Positions 46,455 through 56,831 are shown, numbered from the stretch's first letter. The stretch: DNA of 64,000 bases from an uncultured Peptococcaceae bacterium (GCA_934229395.1 CAKQDL010000001.1:1-64000); one strand, 5' to 3'. Numbers and translations: made by a program. Notes: a model not told the origin generated them from the sequence alone.

Positions 46455-49400
46455 ATGAGCACACAAGCGTGTGAAGATGCACGTCCTTTTAAGCTGGACG
46501 AATTTGTAAAACACTGCAGTGTGAACAAAATTGAAATACATAAAAAAGAAAACGTTTTGCAGCTTGAGTTGGTCATGCCAGAGGTAATTGATATTCAAAG
46601 CTACGATGAGCTTTCGGTTTTTTATTTAAAGCAGCTTGCTGACGTGCTAGGCGAAATAACGGCTCAATTGAAACTACGACTCATCCCTGTGTACAAGCCA
46701 GAACAGCTTGGAGAGGTTTTACAAAAGGCAGAGGTCTTGTGGCATCTTTTGGATGTACACAACTTCCATATCTTTTTAAAGGCAGAGCTGGAGCATGACT
46801 GTGTAAGGGTGCATTGCTCCAATGAAATTGCCTTTAAGGCAAAAATTGACAGCCCTGTCTTTCGCCATCATTTGGATACGCTCTTAGAAAGCATGGTAGG
46901 CAAAAAGTTTGTGGTAGAAACAGTATTCACTGAAGACAGTGAGCTACGCCCTGTGCCAGACGATTTCTTTGGCCCATCCGAAAAATGGTTGGCTGTGAGA
47001 AGTGAGAGCCCGAAGCCGCCGAAGAAACAAGTTTTGACACCAAGCGGGTCAAAGCCATCGGCGCCTAGCTATGCGGGTGGCGTACTAAAAGGGAAGTTGA
47101 TTAAATCTCTGCCAATAGAGATTTGCGAGATTGTTGATGAAGAAAAGAGTGCTTGCGTTGCAGGCACTCTTTTTGACCTTGATGTGCGCACACTAAAATC
47201 CGGCCGTGCGCTTATTACCTTTAACATCACCGACCATACCGACTCCATTGCCTGTAAAATATTTGCCGACAAGGATGAGGCGGATGCCTTAAAGGCAGAG
47301 CTAAAATCTGCCTCTGCAATCAAGGTGCGTGGCAAGGTGCAGTATGACACCTATAGCAATGAAATTGGCATGATTGCCTACGACATCAACAAGCATACAT
47401 TGGCGTGTCGCTTTGACGATGCTGAAAAGAAGCGTGTGGAGCTTCATTTGCATACGCAGATGAGTTCAATGGATGGGATGAATGACGTGAAAGACCTAGT
47501 AGGTCTGGCTGCGCAAATGGGCCACAAGGCCATCGCAATTACCGACCATGGTGTGGTGCAAGCTTTCCCAGATGCTTATTCGGCAGGGAAAAAATATGGC
47601 GTTGACATCATTTATGGCATCGAAGCCTATATTATTGATGACGAAGAGCCAAACGTTAGTTATGCCCATCAAAAGGCATACCACTGCATTGTTCTAGCCA
47701 AAAATATGACAGGCCTAAAAAACCTCTATCGCTTGGTAACAGAATCTCAGCTTCGTTATTATTTCCGCCGACCACGTATTCCAAAGCGCCTGATTAACTA
47801 CGCGCGCGAAGGATTGGTTGTTGGTAGTGCCTGCGAAGCAGGGGAGCTGATGCAATATATGCTCCAGCATCCCGAGGACGAAGAGGGCCTCGAAAAGCTT
47901 GCTGCATTTTACGACTACATCGAAATCCAGCCAATTGCCAACAACTACTTTATGGTACGCAATGGTATAGCGAAGGATGAAGAAGAGCTGCGCGATTATA
48001 ACCGTAGATTGTTCAATCTAGGTAAAAAGCTAGGAAAGAAGGTCGTGGCAACCTGTGACGTTCACTTCGCCAATGCAGAAGACGCCATTTGCCGTGCCAT
48101 CATCATGAAGAGCAAGGGGTTTAAGGATGCAGAGGACCAAGCGCCACTATATTACCGTACAACGGCAGAAATGCTTGAGGAATTTTCTTACCTAGGTAAA
48201 GAAAACGCCTATGAGGTTGTTGTTGAAAATCCAAACGAAATCATTAAGGACTTTGAAGAAATATGCCCAGTGCCTTCTGTGCTCCATGCGCCGGAAATTG
48301 AAGGAGCGGAAGAGCAAATAGAAGAGCTCACCCTAGAAAAAGCACATAGGCTCTATGGCGACCCTCTTCCAGAATTGGTGCAAAAGCGCATTGATAAGGA
48401 GCTTAAATCCATCATTGGCAACGGCTTTGCTGTGCTTTATCTCATAGCGCATAAGCTTGTAAAAAATTCCAACGAAAACGGCTATGTGGTAGGGTCACGT
48501 GGTTCCGTAGGCTCCTCGGTTGTAGCATATTTTACAAACATCACAGAAGTAAATGCCCTGCCGGCCCATTACCGTTGCCCGAACTGTCAATATAGCGAAT
48601 TTAATGACACCGGTGAGTATGGTGCTGGGGTTGATATGCCGGATAGACCGTGCCCAAAATGTGGTGCGCCTTTAGATAAGGATGGCTTTGATATTCCTTT
48701 TGAAATCTTCTTAGGGTTTAAGGGTGATAAAATCCCAGATATTGACTTAAACTTTTCTGGCGACTATCAGTCAGGCGCTCATGCTTACACTGAAGAGCTG
48801 TTTGGCAAGGACAACGTATTTCGCGCGGGTACCCTAGCCACTGTAGCTGAAAAAACAGCCTATGGTTACGTTCGTAAATTCTTTGATGAAACCAATCAAA
48901 AAAAACGCGAAGCAGAAATCAATCGCCTAAAACTTGGCTGTACAGGTGTCAAGCGTACCACCGGTCAGCACCCTGGCGGCCTTGTTGTTGTGCCGCTAGG
49001 TATTGATGTGCATGACTTTACCCCCTTACAGCGACCAGCAGATGACGTGAAAACCGAAACCGTCACCACCCATTTTGACTATCATAAAATTGACCAAGGA
49101 CTTGTTAAGCTCGATATTCTTGGCCACGATGATCCAACCGTTATAAAAATGCTTGGTGACCTTACAGGCATCGATCCAACAACGGTGCCCCTTGATGACC
49201 AAGAAACGCTCTCACTCTTTTCATCAACCGATGCCTTGGGTGTGACGCCAGAGGAGCTTAATTCTACAGTAGCGACCTATGGCATTCCGGAATTCAACAC
49301 CAGCTTTGTGCGTAAGATGCTTGAGGACACCCAGCCAAGCTCGTTTTCGGACCTCTTACGTATTTCTGGTTTTTCCCACGGGACCGACGTATGGCTGGGT

Positions 49401-50159
49401 AATGCCCAGGAGCTCATCGTTAATAAAATTGCTCCTGTATCACAGACCATCTCTACGCGTGACGACATCATGAACTTCCTCATCCAGCATGGTATGGAAG
49501 AAAGTCTTTCCTTTAAAATCATGGAAGGCGTGCGTAAGGGGAAGGGCTTGAAGGAAGACCAGGAAGAAGCCATGCATGCCTCGGAAATTCCAGAGTGGTT
49601 TATAGGCTCATGCAAAAAAATCAAGTATCTCTTCCCGAAGGCACACGCCGTTGCTTATGTAATGATGGCCTTTCGTATTGCATGGTTTAAAATCAACCAA
49701 CCACTTGCCTTTTACGCCAGCTATTTTTCTGTGCGAGGGATTGATGACTTTGATATTTCTATCATCCAGCAAGGGGAAGAGACTGTTAGAAAAGCCATCT
49801 TGGATTTGTACGAGCTCGGTAACGCTGCCTCAGCAAAGGATAAAAGTAAGATTGCTGTTTTAGAGGTAGCACTTGAGCTTTATGTGCGTGGCTTTAAGGT
49901 CATGCCAGTCAGTCTAGAGGAATCGCAAGCAACGTCCTTTATTATCAAAGAAAACGCACTTTTGCCACCGTTTATCAGTGTGGATGGTTTGGGTGAATCT
50001 CAGGCTATTGATATTGTGCGCGGGAGAGAAGAAAAGCCATATAGATCGCTAGAGGATTTAAAAAAACGTGGCAAGGCAGGCGACACAATGATAGACAAAA
50101 TGAAACAATTGGGTATTGTTGACCATTTGCCAGACTTTGATCAATTCACTTTGTTTTAA
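46455..50159 (+). CDS. polC: DNA polymerase III PolC, lacking the exonuclease domain
   Basis: Replicative polymerase of low-GC Gram-positives. In order: N-terminal domain, OB fold (about residues 215-315), PHP domain starting ELHLHTQMSSMDGMND (His near 331) with AITDHGVVQ, Zn finger CPNCQY ... CPKCGAP (near 707-738), catalytic PDIDLNFSGDYQ (near 760), GQHPGGLVVVP, and the C-terminal duplex- and tau-binding parts. In standard PolC a DEDD proofreading exonuclease of about 180-200 residues is inserted after the GIEA-type PHP motif. Here GIEAYIIDDEEP runs straight into VSYAHQKAYHCIVLAKN (residues about 385-415), so that insert is missing and the protein is about 1235 residues instead of about 1440. 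The frame is continuous. ATG 46455 is the best start of three clustered ATG/GTG codons. Confidence 0.95.
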   Translation: MSTQACEDARPFKLDEFVKHCSVNKIEIHKKENVLQLELVMPEVIDIQSYDELSVFYLKQLADVLGEITAQLKLRLIPVYKPEQLGEVLQKAEVLWHLLDVHNFHIFLKAELEHDCVRVHCSNEIAFKAKIDSPVFRHHLDTLLESMVGKKFVVETVFTEDSELRPVPDDFFGPSEKWLAVRSESPKPPKKQVLTPSGSKPSAPSYAGGVLKGKLIKSLPIEICEIVDEEKSACVAGTLFDLDVRTLKSGRALITFNITDHTDSIACKIFADKDEADALKAELKSASAIKVRGKVQYDTYSNEIGMIAYDINKHTLACRFDDAEKKRVELHLHTQMSSMDGMNDVKDLVGLAAQMGHKAIAITDHGVVQAFPDAYSAGKKYGVDIIYGIEAYIIDDEEPNVSYAHQKAYHCIVLAKNMTGLKNLYRLVTESQLRYYFRRPRIPKRLINYAREGLVVGSACEAGELMQYMLQHPEDEEGLEKLAAFYDYIEIQPIANNYFMVRNGIAKDEEELRDYNRRLFNLGKKLGKKVVATCDVHFANAEDAICRAIIMKSKGFKDAEDQAPLYYRTTAEMLEEFSYLGKENAYEVVVENPNEIIKDFEEICPVPSVLHAPEIEGAEEQIEELTLEKAHRLYGDPLPELVQKRIDKELKSIIGNGFAVLYLIAHKLVKNSNENGYVVGSRGSVGSSVVAYFTNITEVNALPAHYRCPNCQYSEFNDTGEYGAGVDMPDRPCPKCGAPLDKDGFDIPFEIFLGFKGDKIPDIDLNFSGDYQSGAHAYTEELFGKDNVFRAGTLATVAEKTAYGYVRKFFDETNQKKREAEINRLKLGCTGVKRTTGQHPGGLVVVPLGIDVHDFTPLQRPADDVKTETVTTHFDYHKIDQGLVKLDILGHDDPTVIKMLGDLTGIDPTTVPLDDQETLSLFSSTDALGVTPEELNSTVATYGIPEFNTSFVRKMLEDTQPSSFSDLLRISGFSHGTDVWLGNAQELIVNKIAPVSQTISTRDDIMNFLIQHGMEESLSFKIMEGVRKGKGLKEDQEEAMHASEIPEWFIGSCKKIKYLFPKAHAVAYVMMAFRIAWFKINQPLAFYASYFSVRGIDDFDISIIQQGEETVRKAILDLYELGNAASAKDKSKIAVLEVALELYVRGFKVMPVSLEESQATSFIIKENALLPPFISVDGLGESQAIDIVRGREEKPYRSLEDLKKRGKAGDTMIDKMKQLGIVDHLPDFDQFTLF

Positions 50160-50180
50160 ACGGTATAAAAGCTTTAAATA

Positions 50181-50216
50181 AATCTCGTGATATTTCTTGT
50201 CATGAGATTTTTTTGT
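50181..50216 (+). terminator. Terminator after polC
   Basis: AAATCTCGTGA / TCATGAGATTT stem with a 9-base loop and seven Ts. Confidence 0.88.
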
Positions 50217-50285
50217 TCTGCGCCATTAAAAAAAGGCATAAAAAGGCCATTTATAGCAAATAATTAGGCAAAGAGAAACTAATTG

Positions 50286-50390
50286 ATGAAAAATAGTGAG
50301 TTGCAAGAAAAATTGGAAAGAGATTACCAAATGCAAATTGTAATGATAAGTAAGAATGATGTAAAAAAGGTTAATAAGTTCCTAATTTAA
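50286..50390 (+). CDS. Possible small ORF, 34 residues
   Basis: The AT-rich gap 50217-50392 holds one short frame, MKNSELQEKLERDYQ continuing to KKVNKFLI, with AAAGAGA 8 bases before its ATG. It is charged and helical with no known match. It ends just before the promoter of the next gene. No other content is seen in this gap. Confidence 0.25.
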   Translation: MKNSELQEKLERDYQMQIVMISKNDVKKVNKFLI

Positions 50391-50392
50391 AT

Positions 50393-50421
50393 TTGAGCTT
50401 AGACAATGTTTGTGGTAATAT
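50393..50421 (+). promoter_or_regulatory. Promoter of the pyruvate:ferredoxin oxidoreductase gene
   Basis: TTGAGC (50393-50398), 17 bp, TAATAT (50416-50421) with TGG directly upstream. Confidence 0.7.
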
Positions 50422-50464
50422 ATGTGGAGAGAGGTTTTTTAAATTTTGGGAGGAGGACTTTAAA

Positions 50465-53400
50465 TTGTCTAATAAAACCATGAAAACCATGGACGGTAAC
50501 ACAGCTGCCGCTCACGTATCTTACATGTTCACTGATGTTGCAGCTATTTACCCAATCACCCCATCATCCCCGATGGCAGAAAAGGTTGACGCTTGGAGCG
50601 CAGCTGGTAGAAAGAACTTGTTCAATCAAACCGTTAAGGTTGTAGAAATGGATTCCGAAGCAGGTGCAGCAGGTGCCGTTCACGGTTCCTTGACCGCAGG
50701 TGCTTTGACTTCCACCTACACTTCTTCACAGGGCCTTCTATTGATGATTCCTGCAATGTACAAGATTGCTGGTGAATTACTTCCTACCGTATTCCAAGTA
50801 GCAGCTCGTGCAATTGCTGGCCACGCACTTTCCATCTTCGGTGATCACTCCGACGTTATGGCTTGCCGTGGTATTGGCTTTGCTATGTTGGCTTCCTCTA
50901 GCGTACAGGAAGTTATGGATTTGGGTACCGTTGCTCAATTGGCAACCCTCAAGTCTCGCGTTCCATTCATCCACTTCTTTGACGGTTTCAGAACTTCCCA
51001 CGAAATCCAAAAGATTGAAGTGATGGATGATGAATTCCTCAAGGAACAAATCGACATGGATGCTGTTAAGCGATTCCGTGAACTCGGTTTGAACCCTGAA
51101 CATCCTGTAACCAAGGGTACCAACCAAAACCCAGATATCTTCTTCCAACAAAGAGAAGGTGTCAATAAGTTCTATGAAGACGTTGTTGACGTAACTGAAA
51201 AGTACATGGAAGAAGTTTCTAAGCAAACTGGCCGTGACTACAAGCTCTTCAACTACTATGGTGCAGAAGATGCAGAATACGTTGTAGTGGCAATGGGTTC
51301 TGTATGTGAAGCTCTTGAAGAAGTTGTTGACTACCTCATGGCTAAGGGTGAAAAAGTAGGTCTCTTGAAGATTCGCCTCTTCAGACCATTCTCCCTCAAG
51401 CACTTCTTCGCAGCTGTTCCTAAGAGCGTTAAGCGCATCTGCGTGCTTGACCGTTCTAAGGAACCAGGTGCTATCGGTGAAGCAGTTTACGAAGACGTTA
51501 TGACTGCATTCTATGATTCCGATATGCACCCAATGATTATCGGCGGTCGTTATGGCTTGGGCTCTAAGGACGTTACCCCAGCTCAACTTATCGCTGTATA
51601 TGACAACCTCAAAGCAGACGCTCCTAAGAACCACTTCACCGTTGGTATCGTAGATGACGTTACCAATACTTCCCTCGAAGTTGGCGCACCAGTTGTTACA
51701 AGCCCTGAAGACATCATCGCTTGCAAGTTCTGGGGTTACGGCTCCGACGGTACTGTAGGTGCTAACAAGGACGCTATCAAGATCATCGGTGACAACACTG
51801 ATATGTATGCACAAGGTTACTTCTCTTACGACTCCAAGAAGAGTGGCGGTGTTACCGTTTCTTCCTTGCGTTTTGGTAAGAGCAAGATTCGTGCTACCTA
51901 TGAAGTTGACCAAGCAGACTACATTGCTTGCCACAAGTCCAGCTATGTTCATCTCTACGATGTACTCGAAGGCCTAAAGCCAAACGGTACCTTCCTTTTG
52001 AACTGCACCTGGTCTCCAGAAGAATTGGAAGAACACCTTCCAGCTTCTATGAAGCGTTACATCGCTCAAAACAACATCAAGTTCTACACCATCGACGCTT
52101 CTAAGGTTGCAGCTGAAGTTGGTCTAGGCAACCGTACCAACATGGTTACCCAAACCGCATTCTTCAAGCTCACCGGCGTACTTCCTTTCGAACAATCCGT
52201 AACTCTCTTGAAGGACGCTATCAAGAAGACCTACGGTCGCAAGGGTGATGCTATCGTTAACATGAACTGCGATGCTGTAGATAAGGCTATCGAAGTACTT
52301 CACGAAGTACATGTTCCAGCTGAATGGGCTAACGCTGAAGATGCTGCTGCTGAAGCTAAGGGTTGCAAGTGCGAACCTGAATTCATCAAGAACATCTTCC
52401 GTCCAATGATTGCTATGCAAGGTAACAAACTCCCTGTAAGTGCATTCGTAGGCATCGAAGATGGTCGTTACCCAGCAGGTACCACCAAATTCGAAAAACG
52501 CATGGCTGCTCTCTTCGTTCCAGAATGGCAACCAGAAAACTGCATCCAATGCAACCAATGCTCTTTTGTTTGCCCACACGCAGCTATCCGTCCATTCCTT
52601 CTAAACGAAGAAGAAGTTGCTAACGCTCCTGAAGGCATGAAGACCATCAAGGCTACCGGTAAGGAATTTGAAGGTCTCCAATTCAGAATGCAAGTTAGTG
52701 CTATGGACTGTCTAGGTTGCGGCAGCTGCGCAAATGTTTGCCCAGCTAAGAACAAGGCTCTCCAAATGGTTCCAATTGACAACATTGTTGAAGCTGAACG
52801 CGCTAACTGGACCTACATGACCCACAAGGTTACCAACAAAGCTGAACTCACCAACACTACTACCGTTAAGGGCAGCCAGTTCGCAGTTCCACTACTCGAA
52901 TTCTCCGGCGCTTGCGCAGGTTGCGGTGAAACCCCATACGCTAAGCTCCTTACCCAACTCTTTGGTGATCGTATGATGATTGCTAACACCACCGGTTGCT
53001 CTTCCATCTGGGGTGCTGCAGCTCCATCTACCCCATATACCACCAACGCTAAGGGCCAAGGTCCAGCATGGCAAAACTCCCTCTTCGAAAACAACGCTCA
53101 ATTTGGTCTTGGTATGTACACCGCTGACGTTCAAATGAAGAACAAGGTAAAATACCTCTGCGGCGTTATCGCTGAAGGCGACTACAATGCAGACCTCAAG
53201 GCAGCAGCTGCTGCATGGCTCGCTGGTTTCGAAGTTCGCGATGTGAAGGCTGTAGCTGACGCTAGCGACATCATTGTTGCTCAACTCGAAGCAGCTGACA
53301 AAGACGAGTACCTCACCGACCTCGACAGCGTGAAGGGCTTCCTAAAGATTCGTTCCCAATGGATCTTCGGTGGCGACGGTTGGGCATATGACATCGGTTA

Positions 53401-54001
53401 TGGCGGTGTTGACCACGTTCTCGCTAGCGGCGAAAACATCAACATCTTCGTATTCGATACTGAAGTATACTCCAACACCGGTGGTCAAGCTTCCAAGTCT
53501 ACCCCACTTGCAGCTGTAGCTCAATTTGCTGCTGATGGTAAGAAGACCAACAAGAAGGACCTCGGTCTCATGCAAACCACCTATGGCAACGTTTATGTAG
53601 CTCAAATCGCTATGGGCGCTGACATGAACCAAGCTGTTAAGGCTATCAAGGAAGCAGAAGCTTACAACGGTCCATCCCTCGTAATCGCTTACGCTCCATG
53701 CATCAACCACGGTATCCGCAAGGGTATGGCAATTTCCCAATCCCACGTTAAGGATGCTGTGAAGTGCGGCTACTGGCACCTCTGGAGATTCAACCCAGAA
53801 CTCGCTGCTGAAGGTAAGAACCCATTCAGCCTCGACTCTAAGGCTCCAGACTACGATCAATTCGAAGATTTCTTAAAGAGCGAAGTTCGTTATTCTTCCC
53901 TCGCTAAGGCTCATCCAGATACCGCAGAAGCACTTTACGCTAAGACCAAGGCTCTCAGCGAAAAGCGCTATGCAAAATACGTTGAATTGGCTGGTAAGTA
54001 A
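50465..54001 (+). CDS. nifJ: Pyruvate:ferredoxin (flavodoxin) oxidoreductase
   Basis: Oxidises pyruvate to acetyl-CoA and CO2 and reduces ferredoxin; the core enzyme of anaerobic pyruvate use. A single chain of about 1178 residues with all domains: AAAHVSYMFTDVAAIYPITPSSPM at the N-terminus, the GDHSDVMACRGIGFAML region, two 4Fe-4S clusters (CIQCNQCSFVCPHAA near 693 and CLGCGSCANVCPAK near 748), a third cluster from CAGCG near 816, and the TPP site GDGWAYDIGYGG. TTG 50465 is chosen because GGGAGGAGGAC lies 8 bases upstream; ATG 50480 is the alternative. The strong preference for GCT, AAG, AAC and GGT codons marks a highly expressed gene. It is monocistronic. Confidence 0.96.
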   Translation: MSNKTMKTMDGNTAAAHVSYMFTDVAAIYPITPSSPMAEKVDAWSAAGRKNLFNQTVKVVEMDSEAGAAGAVHGSLTAGALTSTYTSSQGLLLMIPAMYKIAGELLPTVFQVAARAIAGHALSIFGDHSDVMACRGIGFAMLASSSVQEVMDLGTVAQLATLKSRVPFIHFFDGFRTSHEIQKIEVMDDEFLKEQIDMDAVKRFRELGLNPEHPVTKGTNQNPDIFFQQREGVNKFYEDVVDVTEKYMEEVSKQTGRDYKLFNYYGAEDAEYVVVAMGSVCEALEEVVDYLMAKGEKVGLLKIRLFRPFSLKHFFAAVPKSVKRICVLDRSKEPGAIGEAVYEDVMTAFYDSDMHPMIIGGRYGLGSKDVTPAQLIAVYDNLKADAPKNHFTVGIVDDVTNTSLEVGAPVVTSPEDIIACKFWGYGSDGTVGANKDAIKIIGDNTDMYAQGYFSYDSKKSGGVTVSSLRFGKSKIRATYEVDQADYIACHKSSYVHLYDVLEGLKPNGTFLLNCTWSPEELEEHLPASMKRYIAQNNIKFYTIDASKVAAEVGLGNRTNMVTQTAFFKLTGVLPFEQSVTLLKDAIKKTYGRKGDAIVNMNCDAVDKAIEVLHEVHVPAEWANAEDAAAEAKGCKCEPEFIKNIFRPMIAMQGNKLPVSAFVGIEDGRYPAGTTKFEKRMAALFVPEWQPENCIQCNQCSFVCPHAAIRPFLLNEEEVANAPEGMKTIKATGKEFEGLQFRMQVSAMDCLGCGSCANVCPAKNKALQMVPIDNIVEAERANWTYMTHKVTNKAELTNTTTVKGSQFAVPLLEFSGACAGCGETPYAKLLTQLFGDRMMIANTTGCSSIWGAAAPSTPYTTNAKGQGPAWQNSLFENNAQFGLGMYTADVQMKNKVKYLCGVIAEGDYNADLKAAAAAWLAGFEVRDVKAVADASDIIVAQLEAADKDEYLTDLDSVKGFLKIRSQWIFGGDGWAYDIGYGGVDHVLASGENINIFVFDTEVYSNTGGQASKSTPLAAVAQFAADGKKTNKKDLGLMQTTYGNVYVAQIAMGADMNQAVKAIKEAEAYNGPSLVIAYAPCINHGIRKGMAISQSHVKDAVKCGYWHLWRFNPELAAEGKNPFSLDSKAPDYDQFEDFLKSEVRYSSLAKAHPDTAEALYAKTKALSEKRYAKYVELAGK

Positions 54002-54029
54002 TTCAGTGTCATTTCAATAAGTAAACTAC

Positions 54030-54067
54030 AAAGAAAGGCTCCTCTTCGGAAGAGCCTTTCTTTTTTT
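54030..54067 (+). terminator. Terminator of nifJ
   Basis: AAAGAAAGGCTC / GAGCCTTTCTTT stem around TCTTCGGA, then Ts. Confidence 0.93.
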
Positions 54068-54109
54068 GTAATTATCAAAAAGAGTAACGTAATCACCAAC
54101 ATTGTGATG

Positions 54110-54138
54110 TAGACAGTTTTTCAATTATTTGGTATCAT
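54110..54138 (+). promoter_or_regulatory. Promoter of alaS
   Basis: TAGACA (54110-54115), 17 bp, TATCAT (54133-54138) with TGG directly upstream. Confidence 0.65.
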
Positions 54139-54172
54139 AACGAAAGAATGATTATAAGAATGGAGAATTTAT

Positions 54173-56824
54173 ATGCTGACCGGTAATGGAATTAGAACGA
54201 AGTTTATCGAGTATTTTGAAAGCAAAGGGCATACCCATGTAAAAAGCTCTTCGCTGGTACCATATAATGATCCAACATTGTTATTTACAAATGCTGGTAT
54301 GAATCAATTTAAAAACGTATTTCTTGGCCTAGAAACCAGAGATTACAAACGCGCCACAACTGTTCAAAAATGCGTACGTGCCGGTGGTAAACATAACGAC
54401 CTAGAAACCGTTGGTAAAACGGCAAGACATCACACCTTTTTTGAAATGCTTGGGAACTTTTCCTTGGGTGATTATTTCAAAGAAGATGCCATCAAATTTT
54501 GCTGGGATTTTCTCACCAATGTGTTAGAGCTTCCTGCAGAAAAACTCTACATCACCATCTATGAGGACGATGACGAAGCTTACGAAATTTGGCATAAGGT
54601 GACAGGTTTTGATGAAAGCAAAATCTATCGCTTGGGCAAAAAAGACAACTTCTGGCAAATGGGTGATGTAGGTCCATGTGGCCCATGTAGTGAAGTGCAT
54701 TTTGACCGCGGTGAAGACCATGCTTGCGATCATCCAGGCGGCTGCAAACTTGGCGTTTGTGACTGCGATCGTTGGCTCGAAATTTGGAACCTTGTGTTTA
54801 TGCAATATAACCGCGATGAAGAAGGTAATCTCACACCGCTCCCACGTCCAAATATTGATACAGGAATGGGCCTTGAACGTATTACCTCTATTCTTCAAGG
54901 GGTAAACACAAACTACGATACCGACCTTTTTGTACCACTTCTAAAGTATGTGGAAGAGCTTAGTGGCAAGGAATACCACAGCGACGAACGTGGCTTTGCT
55001 TTCCGTGTTATTGCCGACCATGCCCGCGCTTGCACCTTCCTTATTGCAGATGGCGTACTTCCTAGCAACGAAGGTCGTGGCTATGTATTGCGCCGCATTT
55101 TACGTCGTGCAGTACGTCTTGGTAAGAGTATCGGTCTCAACGAACCATTCCTTTATAAATTTACTGCCAAGGTTGTTGAGCTTATGGGTGACGCCTACCC
55201 AGAAGTATGTGAGCACCAGACTTACATTGAATCTATTATTAAAAATGAAGAAGAACGTTTCTTCCAAACCTTGCAAGATGGCCTAAAGATTGTTAACGAA
55301 ACCGTTGCCGCCATCAAGACCAAAAACGGTACTGTTATCGACGGTGAAAGTGCATTCAAATTCTATGACACTTATGGCTTCCCAATTGACCTTACAAAGG
55401 ATATTGCAGAAGAAGAGGGCATGAGTGTAGATATTGAAGGCTTCGAAGCAGCAATGGCAGAGCAAAAGCGTCGTGCAAAGGAATCTCAAGATGTTGCAAA
55501 TGTGTGGGATTTGGCGCAACACGTTACAGAAGCTTACCCAGATATGCCTGCAACAGATTTTGTTGGTTACACCGAAAGCGAAGCAGACGTTAAGGTTGTT
55601 GGCATTCTTATTGACAACGAAGCCCAAGAATTTGGCTATGACGTACACGCTTCTGTTCTTTTGGAACAATCTCCTTTCTATGCACAAGGTGGCGGCCAAG
55701 TGGGTGAACGTGGCCAGCTCTTAGCAAAGGAAGGTGTATTCAATATTGAAAACACCATCAAGCTAGCTGATGGTAAATTTGTACACCAAGGCTACATTGA
55801 TGGACGCCTCAATCTTGGCGAAACCGTTCATGCAGTAGTAGATATGAAGCTTCGTAAGGCATCGGCACGCAACCATACTGCAACTCACTTGTTGCACTAT
55901 GCTCTGAGGGAAGTACTTGGCGAAAACGTTCACCAAGCTGGCTCTCTTGTAAGTGCCGAACACCTTCGCTTTGACTTCTCTAGTTTGAATGCAATGACTG
56001 ATGATGAAATCGCTCGTGTAGAAGCTATTGTCAACGAAGAAATTTTAGCGGCACAAACAGTAAAAACCTTTGAAGCAACCATCGACGAAGCCAAAGAAAG
56101 TGGCCACATGGCACTCTTTGGTGAAAAATATGGTGACACTGTTCGCTGCGTAGATGCTGGTGAACATAGCAAGGAACTTTGCGGTGGCGTGCACGTTGCC
56201 AACACCGGCGAGATTGGTATGTTTAAAATTTTGAGCGAAAGCTCTGTATCTGCCGGTGTTCGACGCATCGAAGCTGTAACAGGCACTGTAGCTTATGAGC
56301 TTATGACCAAGCAGGATCAATTGCTGGGCGCTGTTTGTAAAAAGCTCAAGGCGCAAACAACTGGCGAAATCATCGACAAAATTGCAAACCTTGAAAATCA
56401 AGCAAAAGAGCTTCAAAAGCAAATTGATGATATGAAATTACAGCAAATGAAGGATGCCGCTGCAAATGCGCAGGATACCATTCATGAAGTAAGAGGCCTA
56501 CAAGTTCTTGCTCAGGAAGTGCAGGCAGCAAACATGGAAGACTTGAGAAATCAAGCTGACCTCTTCCGCAACAAACTTGAGGACGGCGTTGTGCTTTTGG
56601 CAGCAGTAAACGATGGCCAAGTACAGCTTGTTTGTATGCTTACAGCTGGTGAGGCCAAGAAGCATCTCCATGCAGGCAACCTTATTAAAGAAACCGTTGC
56701 TCTTGTAGGCGGCAAGGGTGGTGGTCGCCCTGATATGGCCCAAGCCGGTGGTAAGGATGCGCAGGCCCTACCAGGTGCATTAGAAGCCTTCATTGGTATT
56801 GTTGATAAACAATTTAAGGAGTGA
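54173..56824 (+). CDS. alaS: Alanyl-tRNA synthetase
   Basis: Class II synthetase of 883 residues. The catalytic domain starts IRTKFIEYFESKGHTHVKSSSL, with RAGGKHNDLETVG and DTGMGLERI. The editing domain has the zinc site HTATHLLH and CGGVHV (near residues 565 and 668). A coiled coil (about 715-765) and the C-Ala domain ending with GKGGGRPDMAQAGG follow. It heads the conserved alaS-ireB-ruvX-DUF1292 operon. No T-box lies in the 35-nt leader. Confidence 0.97.
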   Translation: MLTGNGIRTKFIEYFESKGHTHVKSSSLVPYNDPTLLFTNAGMNQFKNVFLGLETRDYKRATTVQKCVRAGGKHNDLETVGKTARHHTFFEMLGNFSLGDYFKEDAIKFCWDFLTNVLELPAEKLYITIYEDDDEAYEIWHKVTGFDESKIYRLGKKDNFWQMGDVGPCGPCSEVHFDRGEDHACDHPGGCKLGVCDCDRWLEIWNLVFMQYNRDEEGNLTPLPRPNIDTGMGLERITSILQGVNTNYDTDLFVPLLKYVEELSGKEYHSDERGFAFRVIADHARACTFLIADGVLPSNEGRGYVLRRILRRAVRLGKSIGLNEPFLYKFTAKVVELMGDAYPEVCEHQTYIESIIKNEEERFFQTLQDGLKIVNETVAAIKTKNGTVIDGESAFKFYDTYGFPIDLTKDIAEEEGMSVDIEGFEAAMAEQKRRAKESQDVANVWDLAQHVTEAYPDMPATDFVGYTESEADVKVVGILIDNEAQEFGYDVHASVLLEQSPFYAQGGGQVGERGQLLAKEGVFNIENTIKLADGKFVHQGYIDGRLNLGETVHAVVDMKLRKASARNHTATHLLHYALREVLGENVHQAGSLVSAEHLRFDFSSLNAMTDDEIARVEAIVNEEILAAQTVKTFEATIDEAKESGHMALFGEKYGDTVRCVDAGEHSKELCGGVHVANTGEIGMFKILSESSVSAGVRRIEAVTGTVAYELMTKQDQLLGAVCKKLKAQTTGEIIDKIANLENQAKELQKQIDDMKLQQMKDAAANAQDTIHEVRGLQVLAQEVQAANMEDLRNQADLFRNKLEDGVVLLAAVNDGQVQLVCMLTAGEAKKHLHAGNLIKETVALVGGKGGGRPDMAQAGGKDAQALPGALEAFIGIVDKQFKE

Positions 56825-56831
56825 TTCAATC

